DNA from: Pirellulaceae bacterium
Lineage (GTDB): Bacteria > Planctomycetota > Planctomycetia > Pirellulales > Pirellulaceae
Assembly (NCBI GenBank): GCA_028280445.1
Contig: JANQLU010000008.1
Location: 62,001 to 126,000, forward strand
Direction of reading: 5' to 3'
Length of the DNA stretch: 64,000 nt
The notes under the pieces are model-generated. The model had not been told where the DNA came from. It ran no database searches and was given only the letters and a program-made list of their open reading frames with translations. The stretch's first letter is position 1, and every line of letters starts with the position of its first letter. This document shows positions 1 to 8,963 of the stretch, one piece after another. The position numbers and the translations under genes are program-made.

Positions 1-528
1 TCCGGCTTCGGTTGCGTTGAGTCCGTTAATGACAACTTCCCAAAACGCATTCCAGGTTCGGTCGGTAAAATCATCTCGAATCTGAGCGATCGCGCGTAGA
101 AACAGTGCGTGTTCTTCGCGCAACTCGTCTTCGTCGCGAACCAGAAAATCATCATCGTCGGGCGTTTGCGACAATCGTCGATGTGCTTCGCTGCCTCCGA
201 TTGCAGAAACCCGATTTTGATTGCGGCGAAAAAAATCGACGACTTTGCTGTGCGTGACTGTACGCAACCATCCGCGAAAGGTATCGGATTCGTTTTGTTT
301 CTGAAACGATTTGATGTTACTGACGACCGACCGAAATACGTCTTGAGTCACATCGCCGCAATCCTGTTCTGCCAGGCCGAATTTCCGACACCAAAAAACG
401 ATCAACGGAGAGTACAATTCCACCAGCTCTTGCCAGGCTGGCAAGTCGTTTTCCTGCAAACGAACAATCAAACTTCGAGACGTAGAGCCGTCAAAGTCTC
501 GGTCGTTTTTTCGGGTTGTACTATCCAT
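1..528 (-). CDS. ECF-type RNA polymerase sigma factor (3' end cut by window edge)
   Basis: The first 176 residues of a sigma-70 family protein of the ECF type; the stop lies outside the window. Region 2 is recognisable (about residues 18-95: WQELVELYSP, DVTQDVF, FRGWLRTVTHSKVVDFFRR). Region 4 begins near residue 148 (DRTWNAFWEVV, then NATEAG, where the window ends). The start ATG at 528 lies 8 bases after the stop of the upstream kinase gene, so the two are almost certainly co-transcribed and probably translationally coupled; no strong Shine-Dalgarno is visible. ECF factors linked to Ser/Thr kinases are common in planctomycetes, where phosphorylation often replaces a classical anti-sigma factor. 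The inferred role is a transcriptional output for the neighbouring kinase. Confidence 0.9.
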   Translation of the reverse strand, partial: MDSTTRKNDRDFDGSTSRSLIVRLQENDLPAWQELVELYSPLIVFWCRKFGLAEQDCGDVTQDVFRSVVSNIKSFQKQNESDTFRGWLRTVTHSKVVDFFRRNQNRVSAIGGSEAHRRLSQTPDDDDFLVRDEDELREEHALFLRAIAQIRDDFTDRTWNAFWEVVINGLNATEAG

Positions 529-536
529 GAATGTTT

Positions 537-2426
537 TCAGCGAATCTGCCTCGTTCGATAGACAATGACCACCAGAAAAACGGTCAGTGCCAATGAGATG
601 GAGATGACCAGCATCGTCGCGCCCTGAAAACCTTCGCTGGCTCGTTCCACGTCGACGGACAGTGGCCGCGTGAGTGAAAACACTCCGGCCAAATCTCCAA
701 CCTTCCAATCGACTTTAGGAGAATCGGCGTGTGTGTTGTGACATTCGATACAACTGGCCGTCATCAATTGTCCACGTGCGAATTTCAAAAACGGTTGGCC
801 ATTGATTTTTTCGAATCGGAAATATTCTAAATTGTCTTCTTCACCAACCTCGTTTTTTGCAATCAAGTCATTGAATACTGAAAGCGTTTTGCGTTCGAAA
901 TCATCGCGCGGCCGCAATTCTTCTCGAAATGAATGTGGACTGAATACACGAGCCTGCATTCCATCATCATCTTTGCAACTGATCCGCTGTGCCACCTCGA
1001 TCCGCATGGTCGCTGGCAGCGGAGGAGGATCGCGGTTTGGGTCCTCGTGACCATCGTAAAACGTTCCACGAATTTCGCTGTAGTACTCATTGAATTCCTC
1101 CAACATGTCCGAGTACAACCGCGCATTGTCGAGCGCCATTTCTCGCACGATCCACGAGTTCAACGAGCGGAGGTAAACAAAACCAATGATCGAGCTGACA
1201 ACGATCGCCACAAACAGCGCGACTGCAAACGGGTTTTTCGCCGACCAGCGTCTCAGTTTTTCGGTATATCCGATAGGGCGGGCCGTGATCGGTTCGTTGT
1301 TCAAATAGCGTTGCAAATCATCGGCCAACTCCAGCCCGGTTTGGTATCGCTTGCCGGGCTGTTTCGCCATGGCTTTCAGACAGATCGTTTCCAGATCCTT
1401 TGGAATATGTTCATCCAGTTGGCGAAGTGGCCGCGGTTCTTCGTCCAGGACTTGGAGCAGTAACAGACGCCTGGTTCCCTGGAAAGGACGTTCGCCAGTC
1501 AGCATTTCGTACAGGATAACGCCGAGGCTATAGATATCTGAGCGGGCGTCCGATTCGCGAGAACAACCGCGCGCGTGTTCCGGAGGCATGTAGGCCGGAG
1601 TGCCGACAACACGGCCATGAGTTGTCAATGAACCGTCAATGGACTCCCGTTTTGCCAATCCAAAATCGGTCAGATGCACTTGGTCATTTTCGTCAATCAA
1701 TATGTTTGATGGTTTCAGATCTCGATGAACGATGCCTCTCTCGTGCGCGTAGTGAACTGCGTTGGTCAATCGATGCATCAACTCGGCAGTTTCACGATAG
1801 GTTGGCGTCGATTCCTTGAGGCGCGATTCCAGTGTTTTGCCGTTGACGAATTCGGTTACCAGATAGCAAACACCGTCTTCGGTCTCACCGGTTTCAAACA
1901 GCGATACGATGGAGGGGTGTTTTAAACGTGCGACATTGCGAGCTTCGCGCAAAAACATTTGTTGCTCTTCGGGAGACGCGATCGAGCCGGCGCGTTGAAT
2001 TTTGATTGCCACATCACGCCCAAGTTCGCGATCGCGTGCTCGAAAGACATGCCCAAACGATCCGCAACCAATTTCCTCAAGCAATTCAAAACGTCCGAGG
2101 TTGCATGGTCCGTTTTGTAACAGCCGAGAAAAGTGTTTTCCGTAATCGGTGGTTACGTTTTTTCGAGTTCCATTTTGAAACGAACGGACGACGGTTTCCG
2201 CACATTGTCTCGCCAACACGTCGGTTTGAGGATTCCGTTCGACAGAATCCGAAAGGGCTTTCAAACGCACGACGAGTTCATCGTTGGTTTCTCCCAGGGA
2301 TTCCAGCGCTTGATCACATTTTGGGCAATCGCGGATGTGTTCGGCGATCTGTTCAAATTTGACACCGGCCAACCGGCCGACAGCAAATGATTTCAAAGTT
2401 GGTGGACTAGGACATTTTCGATTCAT
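537..2426 (-). CDS. Membrane Ser/Thr kinase with zinc-finger N-terminus and periplasmic haem-c Tll0287-like (DUF3365) sensor
   Basis: A 629-residue protein. Residues 25-45 hold an H-x3-C-x2-C arrangement (EHIRDCPKC) like the zinc finger of anti-sigma factors. The kinase domain spans about 112-385, with glycine-rich loop GCGSFG, VAIKI lysine, catalytic HRDLKPSN (234-241) and DFGLA (254-258). A membrane span lies at about 399-420. An extracytoplasmic domain (about 435-595) contains CIECH (559-563), a CxxCH haem-c site followed by WKVGDLAGVFS and RPL, as in the Tll0287-like/DUF3365 family. A second span (about 602-623) ends the protein. It precedes the sigma factor gene on the same strand by 8 bases. 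Inference: a redox or gas-sensing receptor kinase acting on the sigma factor, with the zinc finger perhaps contacting it. Haem attachment is predicted, not shown. Confidence 0.9.
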   Translation of the reverse strand: MNRKCPSPPTLKSFAVGRLAGVKFEQIAEHIRDCPKCDQALESLGETNDELVVRLKALSDSVERNPQTDVLARQCAETVVRSFQNGTRKNVTTDYGKHFSRLLQNGPCNLGRFELLEEIGCGSFGHVFRARDRELGRDVAIKIQRAGSIASPEEQQMFLREARNVARLKHPSIVSLFETGETEDGVCYLVTEFVNGKTLESRLKESTPTYRETAELMHRLTNAVHYAHERGIVHRDLKPSNILIDENDQVHLTDFGLAKRESIDGSLTTHGRVVGTPAYMPPEHARGCSRESDARSDIYSLGVILYEMLTGERPFQGTRRLLLLQVLDEEPRPLRQLDEHIPKDLETICLKAMAKQPGKRYQTGLELADDLQRYLNNEPITARPIGYTEKLRRWSAKNPFAVALFVAIVVSSIIGFVYLRSLNSWIVREMALDNARLYSDMLEEFNEYYSEIRGTFYDGHEDPNRDPPPLPATMRIEVAQRISCKDDDGMQARVFSPHSFREELRPRDDFERKTLSVFNDLIAKNEVGEEDNLEYFRFEKINGQPFLKFARGQLMTASCIECHNTHADSPKVDWKVGDLAGVFSLTRPLSVDVERASEGFQGATMLVISISLALTVFLVVIVYRTRQIR

Positions 2427-2667
2427 CGGGCTGACTCCAGCGAACGTATCTCCAACTTATATAACGTTGGAGCGCAACAGTGGTTCGAAAGTTCTACGAT
2501 TTTAGGTGATTTTGCCACTGAATGTAGGCAAAACCACACGCTGAAACGCGTTGGTTATTTTTCACTCAGAGGTGTAACACTCCCCCGTTAGATGATTTGG
2601 CCGATGGTTAACGAGCCTGTCATCGACGGCACCGAAGGTCACAAATAAACGCACCACCAAGTGTTCC
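2427..2667. promoter_or_regulatory. Divergent intergenic region between kinase and radical SAM operons
   Basis: 241 bases separate the minus-strand kinase-sigma pair from the plus-strand radical SAM run, so promoters for both must lie here. I could not identify a convincing -35/-10 pair. No repeat of the dispersed families is present. Confidence 0.4.
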
Positions 2668-4125
2668 ATGATTGCTGCAAAACCAAAATTGGGCGAACGA
2701 ACCGGATTGTTGCATTCGCGGTATTCCGAGTTGGCAAGTAACACCATCGATTATTGGATGTTACCCGACGATGATCGCATGACCGATGAGCGAATCCGCC
2801 GCGCGATTACGAACGCGCCTGTTTTTCCAACGTCCACCTTACAGTTTTACATTCATGTTCCATTTTGCGCTCAACGATGTCGCTTTTGTGCCTTTTCCGG
2901 TGGCAACGATCTGAATTTCAAACAAGCCGAACGCTACGTCGATTTAGTCGTAGCTCAGACGAAAGATTTGTTGCGGCAAACACAAGCCGCCGGGCAACCT
3001 ATCAAGTCGGTCAATATCGGTGGAGGGAGTCCCGATTTGGTGGGGACGCATGTTCGTCATCTGCTGCAAACTGTTCGTGATTTGCCTGGAGTCACGCAGG
3101 ATACTGAGATTTCGGTCGAGTTCACATTGAGTACGGTCTCGCGAGAATTCATTGACTTGTTGGCCGAGTTTGATGTCACCAAAGTTTCTTTCGGCATTCA
3201 ATCGTTGGATCCGAAAGTTCGCCACTACATGCGGCAACCCAAAAAAGTGTTGCATCTGGAGCGCGTGCTGAATTGGATTGACGGGCGCATTCCAGTGGTC
3301 AACGCCGATTTGATTACCGGGATGCCGGGCCAAAACCTATCGATTGTGTTGGATGATCTCACACGATTAATGTCCGAAAAACGCATCAATGCCATCAGTT
3401 CGTATGTGTTGACCGCCGGTGCAGCGCCCGCGTTGATTGCTGCGATGGAAACGGGCACGATTCCAAAAATGCCGGCGCCCGAGGAACAGGCACTGATGCG
3501 TTTGCATACGTACGCGACGTTTCTGCGAGATGGTTGGATTCGCCGTGGGACGAATACGTATGTCGACCCATCACGGATTCCCAGCGATGTTATTTCTCGG
3601 ATCGCTGGTAATGAATGTATCGGAGCAAGTCACTACGAAGATTTCTTGATCGGCGTCGGCCCTCAAGCGATTTCGTTTATGCCTGGTGCTCGGGCTGAAA
3701 ACCACATCGATATCAAGGCTTGGGCGCAGGCGATTGAGAGCGGTGGCAATCCGTTTCATTTGTCAAAAAGTTCGGATGTCGATCAACGCGACACAGCGCT
3801 ATGGGTGTTTCCACTTCGGTGGGAGGGCCTCGAAAGATCCCGTTTTGAAAATATGGTGGCGACCGGCGCATTGACTCAAAGGCAACTGCAGCTGTGGGAT
3901 GAATTTATTCAAGAAGGTCTGATTTTGCCAACCGATGAGGGTTTCCGTTTGACCATTCGTGGTGAAGTTTTCATGGGTCGATTGGTGCGAGATCTCAAAC
4001 AGGCCGAGGGTCAGCAGGCGGTTGACCAATATATTGCCGAAGGTCATTCCATTGGCAAAGCCATCGCCGACGGCAAGTTGCAAGATGAAAACGCGGTCAA
4101 CAATCGCCAAATCATTCAATCGTAA
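2668..4125 (+). CDS. HemN/HemW-like radical SAM protein
   Basis: A 485-residue cytosolic radical SAM enzyme. The cluster-binding motif is C67-x3-C71-x2-C74 (PFCAQRCRFC), the HemN-type spacing. It is followed by the SAM-binding glycine motif GGGSP, a SFGIQSLD-type strand typical of HemN/HemW, and a HemN-type C-terminal part (DFLIGVGPQA, then a winged-helix-like region RLTIRGEVFMGRL). The family includes coproporphyrinogen dehydrogenase, haem chaperone HemW and the anaerobic haem-degrading ChuW group; sequence alone does not decide which. The start ATG at 2668 has no good Shine-Dalgarno. An MFS exporter gene follows after 33 bases and two further genes follow closely, suggesting a haem, tetrapyrrole or metabolite-handling operon rather than housekeeping HemN (inference). 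Confidence 0.85.
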   Translation: MIAAKPKLGERTGLLHSRYSELASNTIDYWMLPDDDRMTDERIRRAITNAPVFPTSTLQFYIHVPFCAQRCRFCAFSGGNDLNFKQAERYVDLVVAQTKDLLRQTQAAGQPIKSVNIGGGSPDLVGTHVRHLLQTVRDLPGVTQDTEISVEFTLSTVSREFIDLLAEFDVTKVSFGIQSLDPKVRHYMRQPKKVLHLERVLNWIDGRIPVVNADLITGMPGQNLSIVLDDLTRLMSEKRINAISSYVLTAGAAPALIAAMETGTIPKMPAPEEQALMRLHTYATFLRDGWIRRGTNTYVDPSRIPSDVISRIAGNECIGASHYEDFLIGVGPQAISFMPGARAENHIDIKAWAQAIESGGNPFHLSKSSDVDQRDTALWVFPLRWEGLERSRFENMVATGALTQRQLQLWDEFIQEGLILPTDEGFRLTIRGEVFMGRLVRDLKQAEGQQAVDQYIAEGHSIGKAIADGKLQDENAVNNRQIIQS

Positions 4126-4146
4126 TTTATTCAGGAGTACTCAACG

Positions 4147-5391
4147 ATTATTGGACGATTGCGAAAAATTCCACGCCCTTTGTATTTCTTGTTCGCCGGA
4201 ACATTGATTACACGGATGGGCGCGTTCGTATTTCCGTACCTGACGATCTATTTGTCCGAAGCGCGTGGCTACAGCTATGAAACCGTGGGAGCGGTTTTAT
4301 CGGTGGGAAGTTTAGGATTACTGGCTGGGAATTTTGCCGGTGGAACGTTGACGGATCGATGGAGTCGAAAATGGACTTTGATTATGGCGCTGTTGCTCAA
4401 CGCATCGGGATTTGCCGGGCTGGCCTTGCATTATCCTCATCCCTGGTTTTACGCGTTTTTCTTGTTTGTCGGGTATCTCGGCGCAGGACTTTATACGCCC
4501 GCTGCCAATACCGTGATTGCCGATATTGCTCCGGCGACGGTGCGGCCGTTTGCTTATACGGTGAATTATGTCTGCATCAATTTGGGAATGGGGCTGGGAC
4601 CGCTGATCGGAGGATTTTTGGCAACCGTTTCATTTCGTTGGATTTTCATCGGCGATGTAGCAACATCGCTGGCTTGCGCTGGGTTGATTTTATACGGCGT
4701 GGCGGAGACGAAACCTGACATTGGCAGCACGGCACTTCAAACTAAAACGCGAACACCGCGAATGAGTTGGAGCGTTTGGAAACAGAATCAAACGGTTGTT
4801 ATTTTTTGCCTGTTCTATTTCTTTCTGATCGGGCCGTTGATGGGAATGGAGTTTGCGGTTCCGTTGTTGATCAGCAAGGAATTTGCGTCGAGCCTGGTGT
4901 ACGTCGGCATTATTTACACGATCAACGCCTGTTGCATTCTCGCGTTCAGTTTTCTGATTGAAAAACTGATTCGCAATCGGAACGAATTCTTGATGATGGT
5001 TCTGTCTGGAGCCATTTGGACATTGGGGATGAGCGTGTTGCTGTTCGGGTATTCGGTCATCGCATTGATGATTTGTACGGCCATCTGGACGATCGGTGAA
5101 ATTATCGCGTCGATTCTGGTTCCCACGTTTGTTGCCAGCCGCGTGCCTGAAGCGTTCAAGGGTCGCTTTATGGCACTGAATGATATTGTCCGCAGTTTGG
5201 CGGGAGTCATTTTCCCAATTGGACTTGGGTTCCTATGGACCTATCAATCGGCCGGTGTAGTCGTCTTGGCGATCACGTTGTTACCGGCGATTGGCACGGT
5301 TTGCTACACCGTTTTGTTTTTGAAAAATTCAATGCTGCGCCGCACCGCTGCTGCACCAATGAAAACAGAGCCGCGAACGGAGCCGCAATGA
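4147..5391 (+). CDS. MFS transporter (possible ATT start)
   Basis: A major facilitator superfamily protein of about 410 residues with roughly 12 hydrophobic segments. The characteristic loop-2 motif is visible (GGTLTDRWSRKW). The start is uncertain: the only clear Shine-Dalgarno, AGGAG at 4133-4137, lies 9 bases before ATT at 4147 and 21 bases before the first conventional candidate, TTG at 4159 (LRKIPRPLYF). No ATG occurs near. I give the ATT start because of the spacing; TTG 4159 is the conservative choice. The gene overlaps the next one by 4 bases (ATGA at 5388-5391), a sign of translational coupling. The substrate is unknown; a product or cofactor of the radical SAM neighbour is a reasonable guess. 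Confidence 0.85.
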   Translation: MIGRLRKIPRPLYFLFAGTLITRMGAFVFPYLTIYLSEARGYSYETVGAVLSVGSLGLLAGNFAGGTLTDRWSRKWTLIMALLLNASGFAGLALHYPHPWFYAFFLFVGYLGAGLYTPAANTVIADIAPATVRPFAYTVNYVCINLGMGLGPLIGGFLATVSFRWIFIGDVATSLACAGLILYGVAETKPDIGSTALQTKTRTPRMSWSVWKQNQTVVIFCLFYFFLIGPLMGMEFAVPLLISKEFASSLVYVGIIYTINACCILAFSFLIEKLIRNRNEFLMMVLSGAIWTLGMSVLLFGYSVIALMICTAIWTIGEIIASILVPTFVASRVPEAFKGRFMALNDIVRSLAGVIFPIGLGFLWTYQSAGVVVLAITLLPAIGTVCYTVLFLKNSMLRRTAAAPMKTEPRTEPQ

Positions 5392-6638
5392 ACAACGCGA
5401 ACACTCCGATCCGACCCACCGAACGTCTACAGTTACTGGACGTAATTCGTGGGTTTGCGCTGTTTGGCATCATGTTCGTGAACATGACCTGGTTTACTGG
5501 ATTTGCCGTGCTGTCTCCGGAGCAGAGAGAAAATCTGGGAACGGAGCGAGTCGATGAAGTGATCAATTGGATGATCGAAATCTTCGTGGCCGGAAAATTT
5601 TGGACCATTTTTGCGTTTTTGTTTGGTGTTGGAGTGGCGCTCCAATTTTCGCGACAACGAGACAACGATCAGAAAAATTTCATGGGGCATTATGTCAGAC
5701 GTCTCAGTGTTTTGTTGTTGCTGGGATTGGCGCATGCGGTTTTTTTGTGGTTTGGCGACATTGTCAGCCTCTACGCTGCATCCGGGTTTGTATTGCTGAT
5801 TTTTGTGTCGCGTTCCAAGAAAACAGCATTGATTTGGGGCGCTATTTTGCTTGTCGCGCCGATGTTACAAATGGCGATCTGGCTGTTGATTCACAACTTG
5901 ACCGCCGACGCCAATGCCCAAGATCCAGGCCATGGCCCAGCAGAATTGCTGCAGTTTTTTGCAACTGGTAGTTACAGCGAAGCGTTTGCAGCGAACTGGG
6001 CATTTCTCAAGGAGCGATGGGTGATCGCCGTCTACGACGGACGATTTTTCAAACTTGCCGGATTGTTTTTGATCGGTTGGTGGTCAGGTCAGCAAAACAT
6101 CTTTTCGAATCCAAGCCAACATCGACGATTGCTTTGGGGAGTCGTTCTCGTTGCCGTGTTGATCGGCATTCCAGCCAACGTATTAGCGTTCACCGGATTT
6201 CCAGGTGTTAGTCTTCGTCCACCGTCATTCTCCGGTTGGCTGGTCGAATCGCTCAAGTCAATTGGAATTCCAGCATTAGGTTTGGGCTATGTCGCTGCAC
6301 TGACCCTGTTTTTTTCATCGTTCCCAGATACCTGGCTGGCGCGAATGTTGGCCGTGGCCGGACGGCTTTCGCTGTCGAACTACGTAGGGCAGTCAGTCAT
6401 CGGGATCGTTGTTTTTTATGGATGCGGATTTCAGCAATGGGGTCGATTTGGCGTGACCTGGTCCATCGTGTTCATCATGTCAATTTTTGCAGGGCAAATC
6501 ATTTTCAGTTGGGGATGGCTCCGCTTTTTCCAATACGGTCCGTTGGAATGGGTCTGGCGGTGCCTGACGTATGGTCGAGTTGTGCGCCTGCGCAACGAGC
6601 GCGTGGCAAGTGTTCAATTGGTTGCAAAGAAAACTTGA
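5388..6638 (+). CDS. DUF418 family integral membrane protein
   Basis: 416 residues starting at an ATG that overlaps the MFS stop codon. The N-terminal signature of the DUF418 family is present (RLQLLDVIRGFALFGIMFVN), followed by WTIFAFLFGVG and about nine to ten membrane spans. The C-terminal half carries the conserved LSNYVGQS and FQYGPLEWVWR elements of the DUF418 domain. Biochemical function is unknown for most of the family; members resemble membrane acyltransferase-like or heparan-acetyltransferase-like proteins in topology. Position within the radical SAM-MFS-DUF418-propeller run indicates a shared pathway. The next gene starts 9 bases after the stop. Confidence 0.88.
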   Translation: MNNANTPIRPTERLQLLDVIRGFALFGIMFVNMTWFTGFAVLSPEQRENLGTERVDEVINWMIEIFVAGKFWTIFAFLFGVGVALQFSRQRDNDQKNFMGHYVRRLSVLLLLGLAHAVFLWFGDIVSLYAASGFVLLIFVSRSKKTALIWGAILLVAPMLQMAIWLLIHNLTADANAQDPGHGPAELLQFFATGSYSEAFAANWAFLKERWVIAVYDGRFFKLAGLFLIGWWSGQQNIFSNPSQHRRLLWGVVLVAVLIGIPANVLAFTGFPGVSLRPPSFSGWLVESLKSIGIPALGLGYVAALTLFFSSFPDTWLARMLAVAGRLSLSNYVGQSVIGIVVFYGCGFQQWGRFGVTWSIVFIMSIFAGQIIFSWGWLRFFQYGPLEWVWRCLTYGRVVRLRNERVASVQLVAKKT

Positions 6639-6647
6639 GGTAGAAAA

Positions 6648-8963
6648 ATGTTCCAAAGGCGATTGGTGTTTTCCAGCTTGCTCATTTTGTGTTCCTTTCA
6701 CTATTGTTCGGCGGATGATTGGAATTTGTGGCGCGGACCGCATTGTGATGGGGCCGTTTCGGCGAGCGGATATTTTTCCGAACAGTCCTTTGGTATGGAT
6801 GTCCTCTGGAAAAACAATATTGGTTCGGCATATTCCGCGGTTTCCATCGTTGATCAGCGCGTGTTGACGATGTTCAATGATGGCAAATTGGATTACCTCG
6901 GCAGTATTGACCTCAAGACTGGAAAAGAAGTTTGGCGATACCGCGTCGGTAATATCTACAAAGCACATGATGGGGGACACGATGGGCCTGTCAGTACGCC
7001 GGTGGCCGATCATCAACAAGTTTATGCGCTGGGCCCGCGAGGAAGGTTGTTTGCGGTTGAGGCAAAATCCGGAAAAGAAATCTGGTCTGTGCAGCTGTCG
7101 AAAAAGTATCGTGCGCAAACACCGTTTTGGGGATTCGCAACGACACCCATTTTGTTTAAAGATCTCGTGATTGTTCAAGCCAATGGCGCGAGGGGACATG
7201 GCATGATCGCGTTTAGCAAAAAAACGGGAGAATATCGTTGGCATTGTGCCGTCGGTCGGGCAGAATACCGCTCGCCAGTTCTGGTAAAAGTCGACGATCG
7301 GTTTCAGATCATCGCTTCGAGTTCGTCCCAGACGATCGGTGTCGATCCTGGCACTGGAAAAATTCTTTGGCGTTACGGCTATGGCATTGGATACGACAAG
7401 TCACCGGTTTATGTCGGTGATCGGAAAATTTTGCTGACGAACCGAGGTGGGTGTGTGTTGATCGAATTGAATGACGACCACTCCAGTGCAAAACAGGTTT
7501 GGCGTTCGTCGGAGTTCCGCGGAAACTACGATGTTCCGTCGGCTTACGATGGTTGCATTTTTGGATTTACCGGGCGATATCTGACATGTGTCGATGTCAA
7601 ATCGGGCAGGCGAATTTGGCGATCGAGACAGCCCGGTGGAAAAGGACTCATTATCGTGGAAGGTCACATCGTCGTATTGGGTGATCACGGTGATGTTGTT
7701 GTTGCCAAGGCGACTCGTACGGGATATGTCGAGAAATCGAGAATCAATGTATCAGACGGCGCAGCGTATTCTTGGCCAGCTTTTGCCGACGAAACGATCG
7801 TCGTTCGCAATTTGAAACATTTGGTTGCACTCCGACCAAATCGCTCAAAAGCCGTCGTTGCCCAAAAGCAACCTCCTAGTCGATTTGCGGAATTTGTAAA
7901 ACGAGTCGAAGTTGCCAGTGACAAAACAAAATTGGTGGATGAATTTTTAGGCAAACAAAAATCGTTTCCAATTATCGAAGACGAAAAATTTGTTCATTTT
8001 GTCTATCGTGGTCGCGCAACGGATGTTGGTATTCGCGGCACGATGTTGGCTGGTGGCGAGCAGGATTCCATGTTGCGAATTGCGGGCACCGATTTTTATT
8101 ATCGCACTTACAAAATCGAACCGGGTGCGAATTGGGAATATCAATTTATTGTCAATTATGATCGCGTGATCCCCGATCCCAAGAACCCTCGACGCACGTT
8201 TGACGATTCGCGAGTTTCTGAATTGTTGACCAAGTCCTGGTCGGAACCTGCTTTTGCAAAACCGTATCGCGATCAGGCAAAAGGGCGCGTCGAATCAGTC
8301 AGAGTTGGTTCATCGTCGTTTTCCACAACGGTTAGTGTGTACTTGCCCCACAATTTTCGACGGGATTCAAAACACTCATTAGTCGTCGTTTTGGGAGGGC
8401 GAGAATGGATCTCTGACGGGAAACTGCCCAACACGTTGAATCACATTCTCAAATCTCGACGACATACGCCGGTCGTAGCGATTATCGATCGTTCCAACAA
8501 TCGAGAGCTCGGCGGCGGGAGAACGAAACGATACTCACAGTCATTGGCAGAAGTCCTGGTGCCTGAACTCGCCAAAAAATACGGAATCGACGGCGAACAG
8601 CCCACAACGATTATTGGTCGGCGGGGCGGGGCGGTTACGGCCGTTTACGCAGCGCTGCGTTATCCGTCGACGTTCGACAATTGTGTAGCAATTTCGTATG
8701 GCCGTGCCGACACGGTTCGCGCTGACGCGATTGCCGATCTGATCAAATCGAGCGAAGGCAAAAAGGCAAAATTTCATATTGCTTGGAATCGATACGAAGT
8801 TTGGCGTCCGCAAAGTTTTGATTGTCGAGAACAAAGCCAGCAGTTGAGTGATGCTCTCAAAAAGAAAGGCTATACAGTGACCGGCGGTCAAGACAAAACT
8901 GGATTTGGCTGGCGCAGTTGGCGAGCCCAGGTCGGCAACGCATTTTTGCAAATTTTAAAGTAA
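6648..8963 (+). CDS. Secreted PQQ-like beta-propeller fused to a catalytically degenerate esterase domain
   Basis: 771 residues; start ATG 6648 has GAGGTAG 5 bases upstream. Residues 1-22 form a signal peptide. Residues 23-400 are a PQQ/PQQ-like propeller with repeats such as DLKTGKEVWRYRVG, EAKSGKEIWS and DPGTGKILWRYG. Residues about 430-525 resemble the N-terminal beta-sandwich of enterochelin-esterase-type proteins. Residues 550-771 have the putative-esterase fold (VYLPHNF, VVVLGG, PTTIIG). The nucleophile elbow reads G657-R-R659-G-G661, where family members have GxSxGG, and the terminal region reads GFGWRSWR, where active members have a GGH-x-W type histidine. Both catalytic residues therefore look lost. 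It is probably a binding or scaffold protein in the periplasm. It is the last gene of the run. Confidence 0.85.
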   Translation: MFQRRLVFSSLLILCSFHYCSADDWNLWRGPHCDGAVSASGYFSEQSFGMDVLWKNNIGSAYSAVSIVDQRVLTMFNDGKLDYLGSIDLKTGKEVWRYRVGNIYKAHDGGHDGPVSTPVADHQQVYALGPRGRLFAVEAKSGKEIWSVQLSKKYRAQTPFWGFATTPILFKDLVIVQANGARGHGMIAFSKKTGEYRWHCAVGRAEYRSPVLVKVDDRFQIIASSSSQTIGVDPGTGKILWRYGYGIGYDKSPVYVGDRKILLTNRGGCVLIELNDDHSSAKQVWRSSEFRGNYDVPSAYDGCIFGFTGRYLTCVDVKSGRRIWRSRQPGGKGLIIVEGHIVVLGDHGDVVVAKATRTGYVEKSRINVSDGAAYSWPAFADETIVVRNLKHLVALRPNRSKAVVAQKQPPSRFAEFVKRVEVASDKTKLVDEFLGKQKSFPIIEDEKFVHFVYRGRATDVGIRGTMLAGGEQDSMLRIAGTDFYYRTYKIEPGANWEYQFIVNYDRVIPDPKNPRRTFDDSRVSELLTKSWSEPAFAKPYRDQAKGRVESVRVGSSSFSTTVSVYLPHNFRRDSKHSLVVVLGGREWISDGKLPNTLNHILKSRRHTPVVAIIDRSNNRELGGGRTKRYSQSLAEVLVPELAKKYGIDGEQPTTIIGRRGGAVTAVYAALRYPSTFDNCVAISYGRADTVRADAIADLIKSSEGKKAKFHIAWNRYEVWRPQSFDCREQSQQLSDALKKKGYTVTGGQDKTGFGWRSWRAQVGNAFLQILK

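Noticed and set aside
109-561. Plus-strand frame opposite the sigma factor and kinase 3' end
   Set aside because: Antisense to two clear genes with recognisable motifs; its product has no motif of its own.
2668-4125. Peptide-modifying (RiPP) radical SAM enzyme
   Set aside because: No SPASM cysteines and no precursor-like small gene; the HemN-type C-terminal part is present.
6480-7244. 254-residue minus-strand frame
   Set aside because: Shadow of the DUF418 and propeller genes; no motif and no ribosome-binding site.
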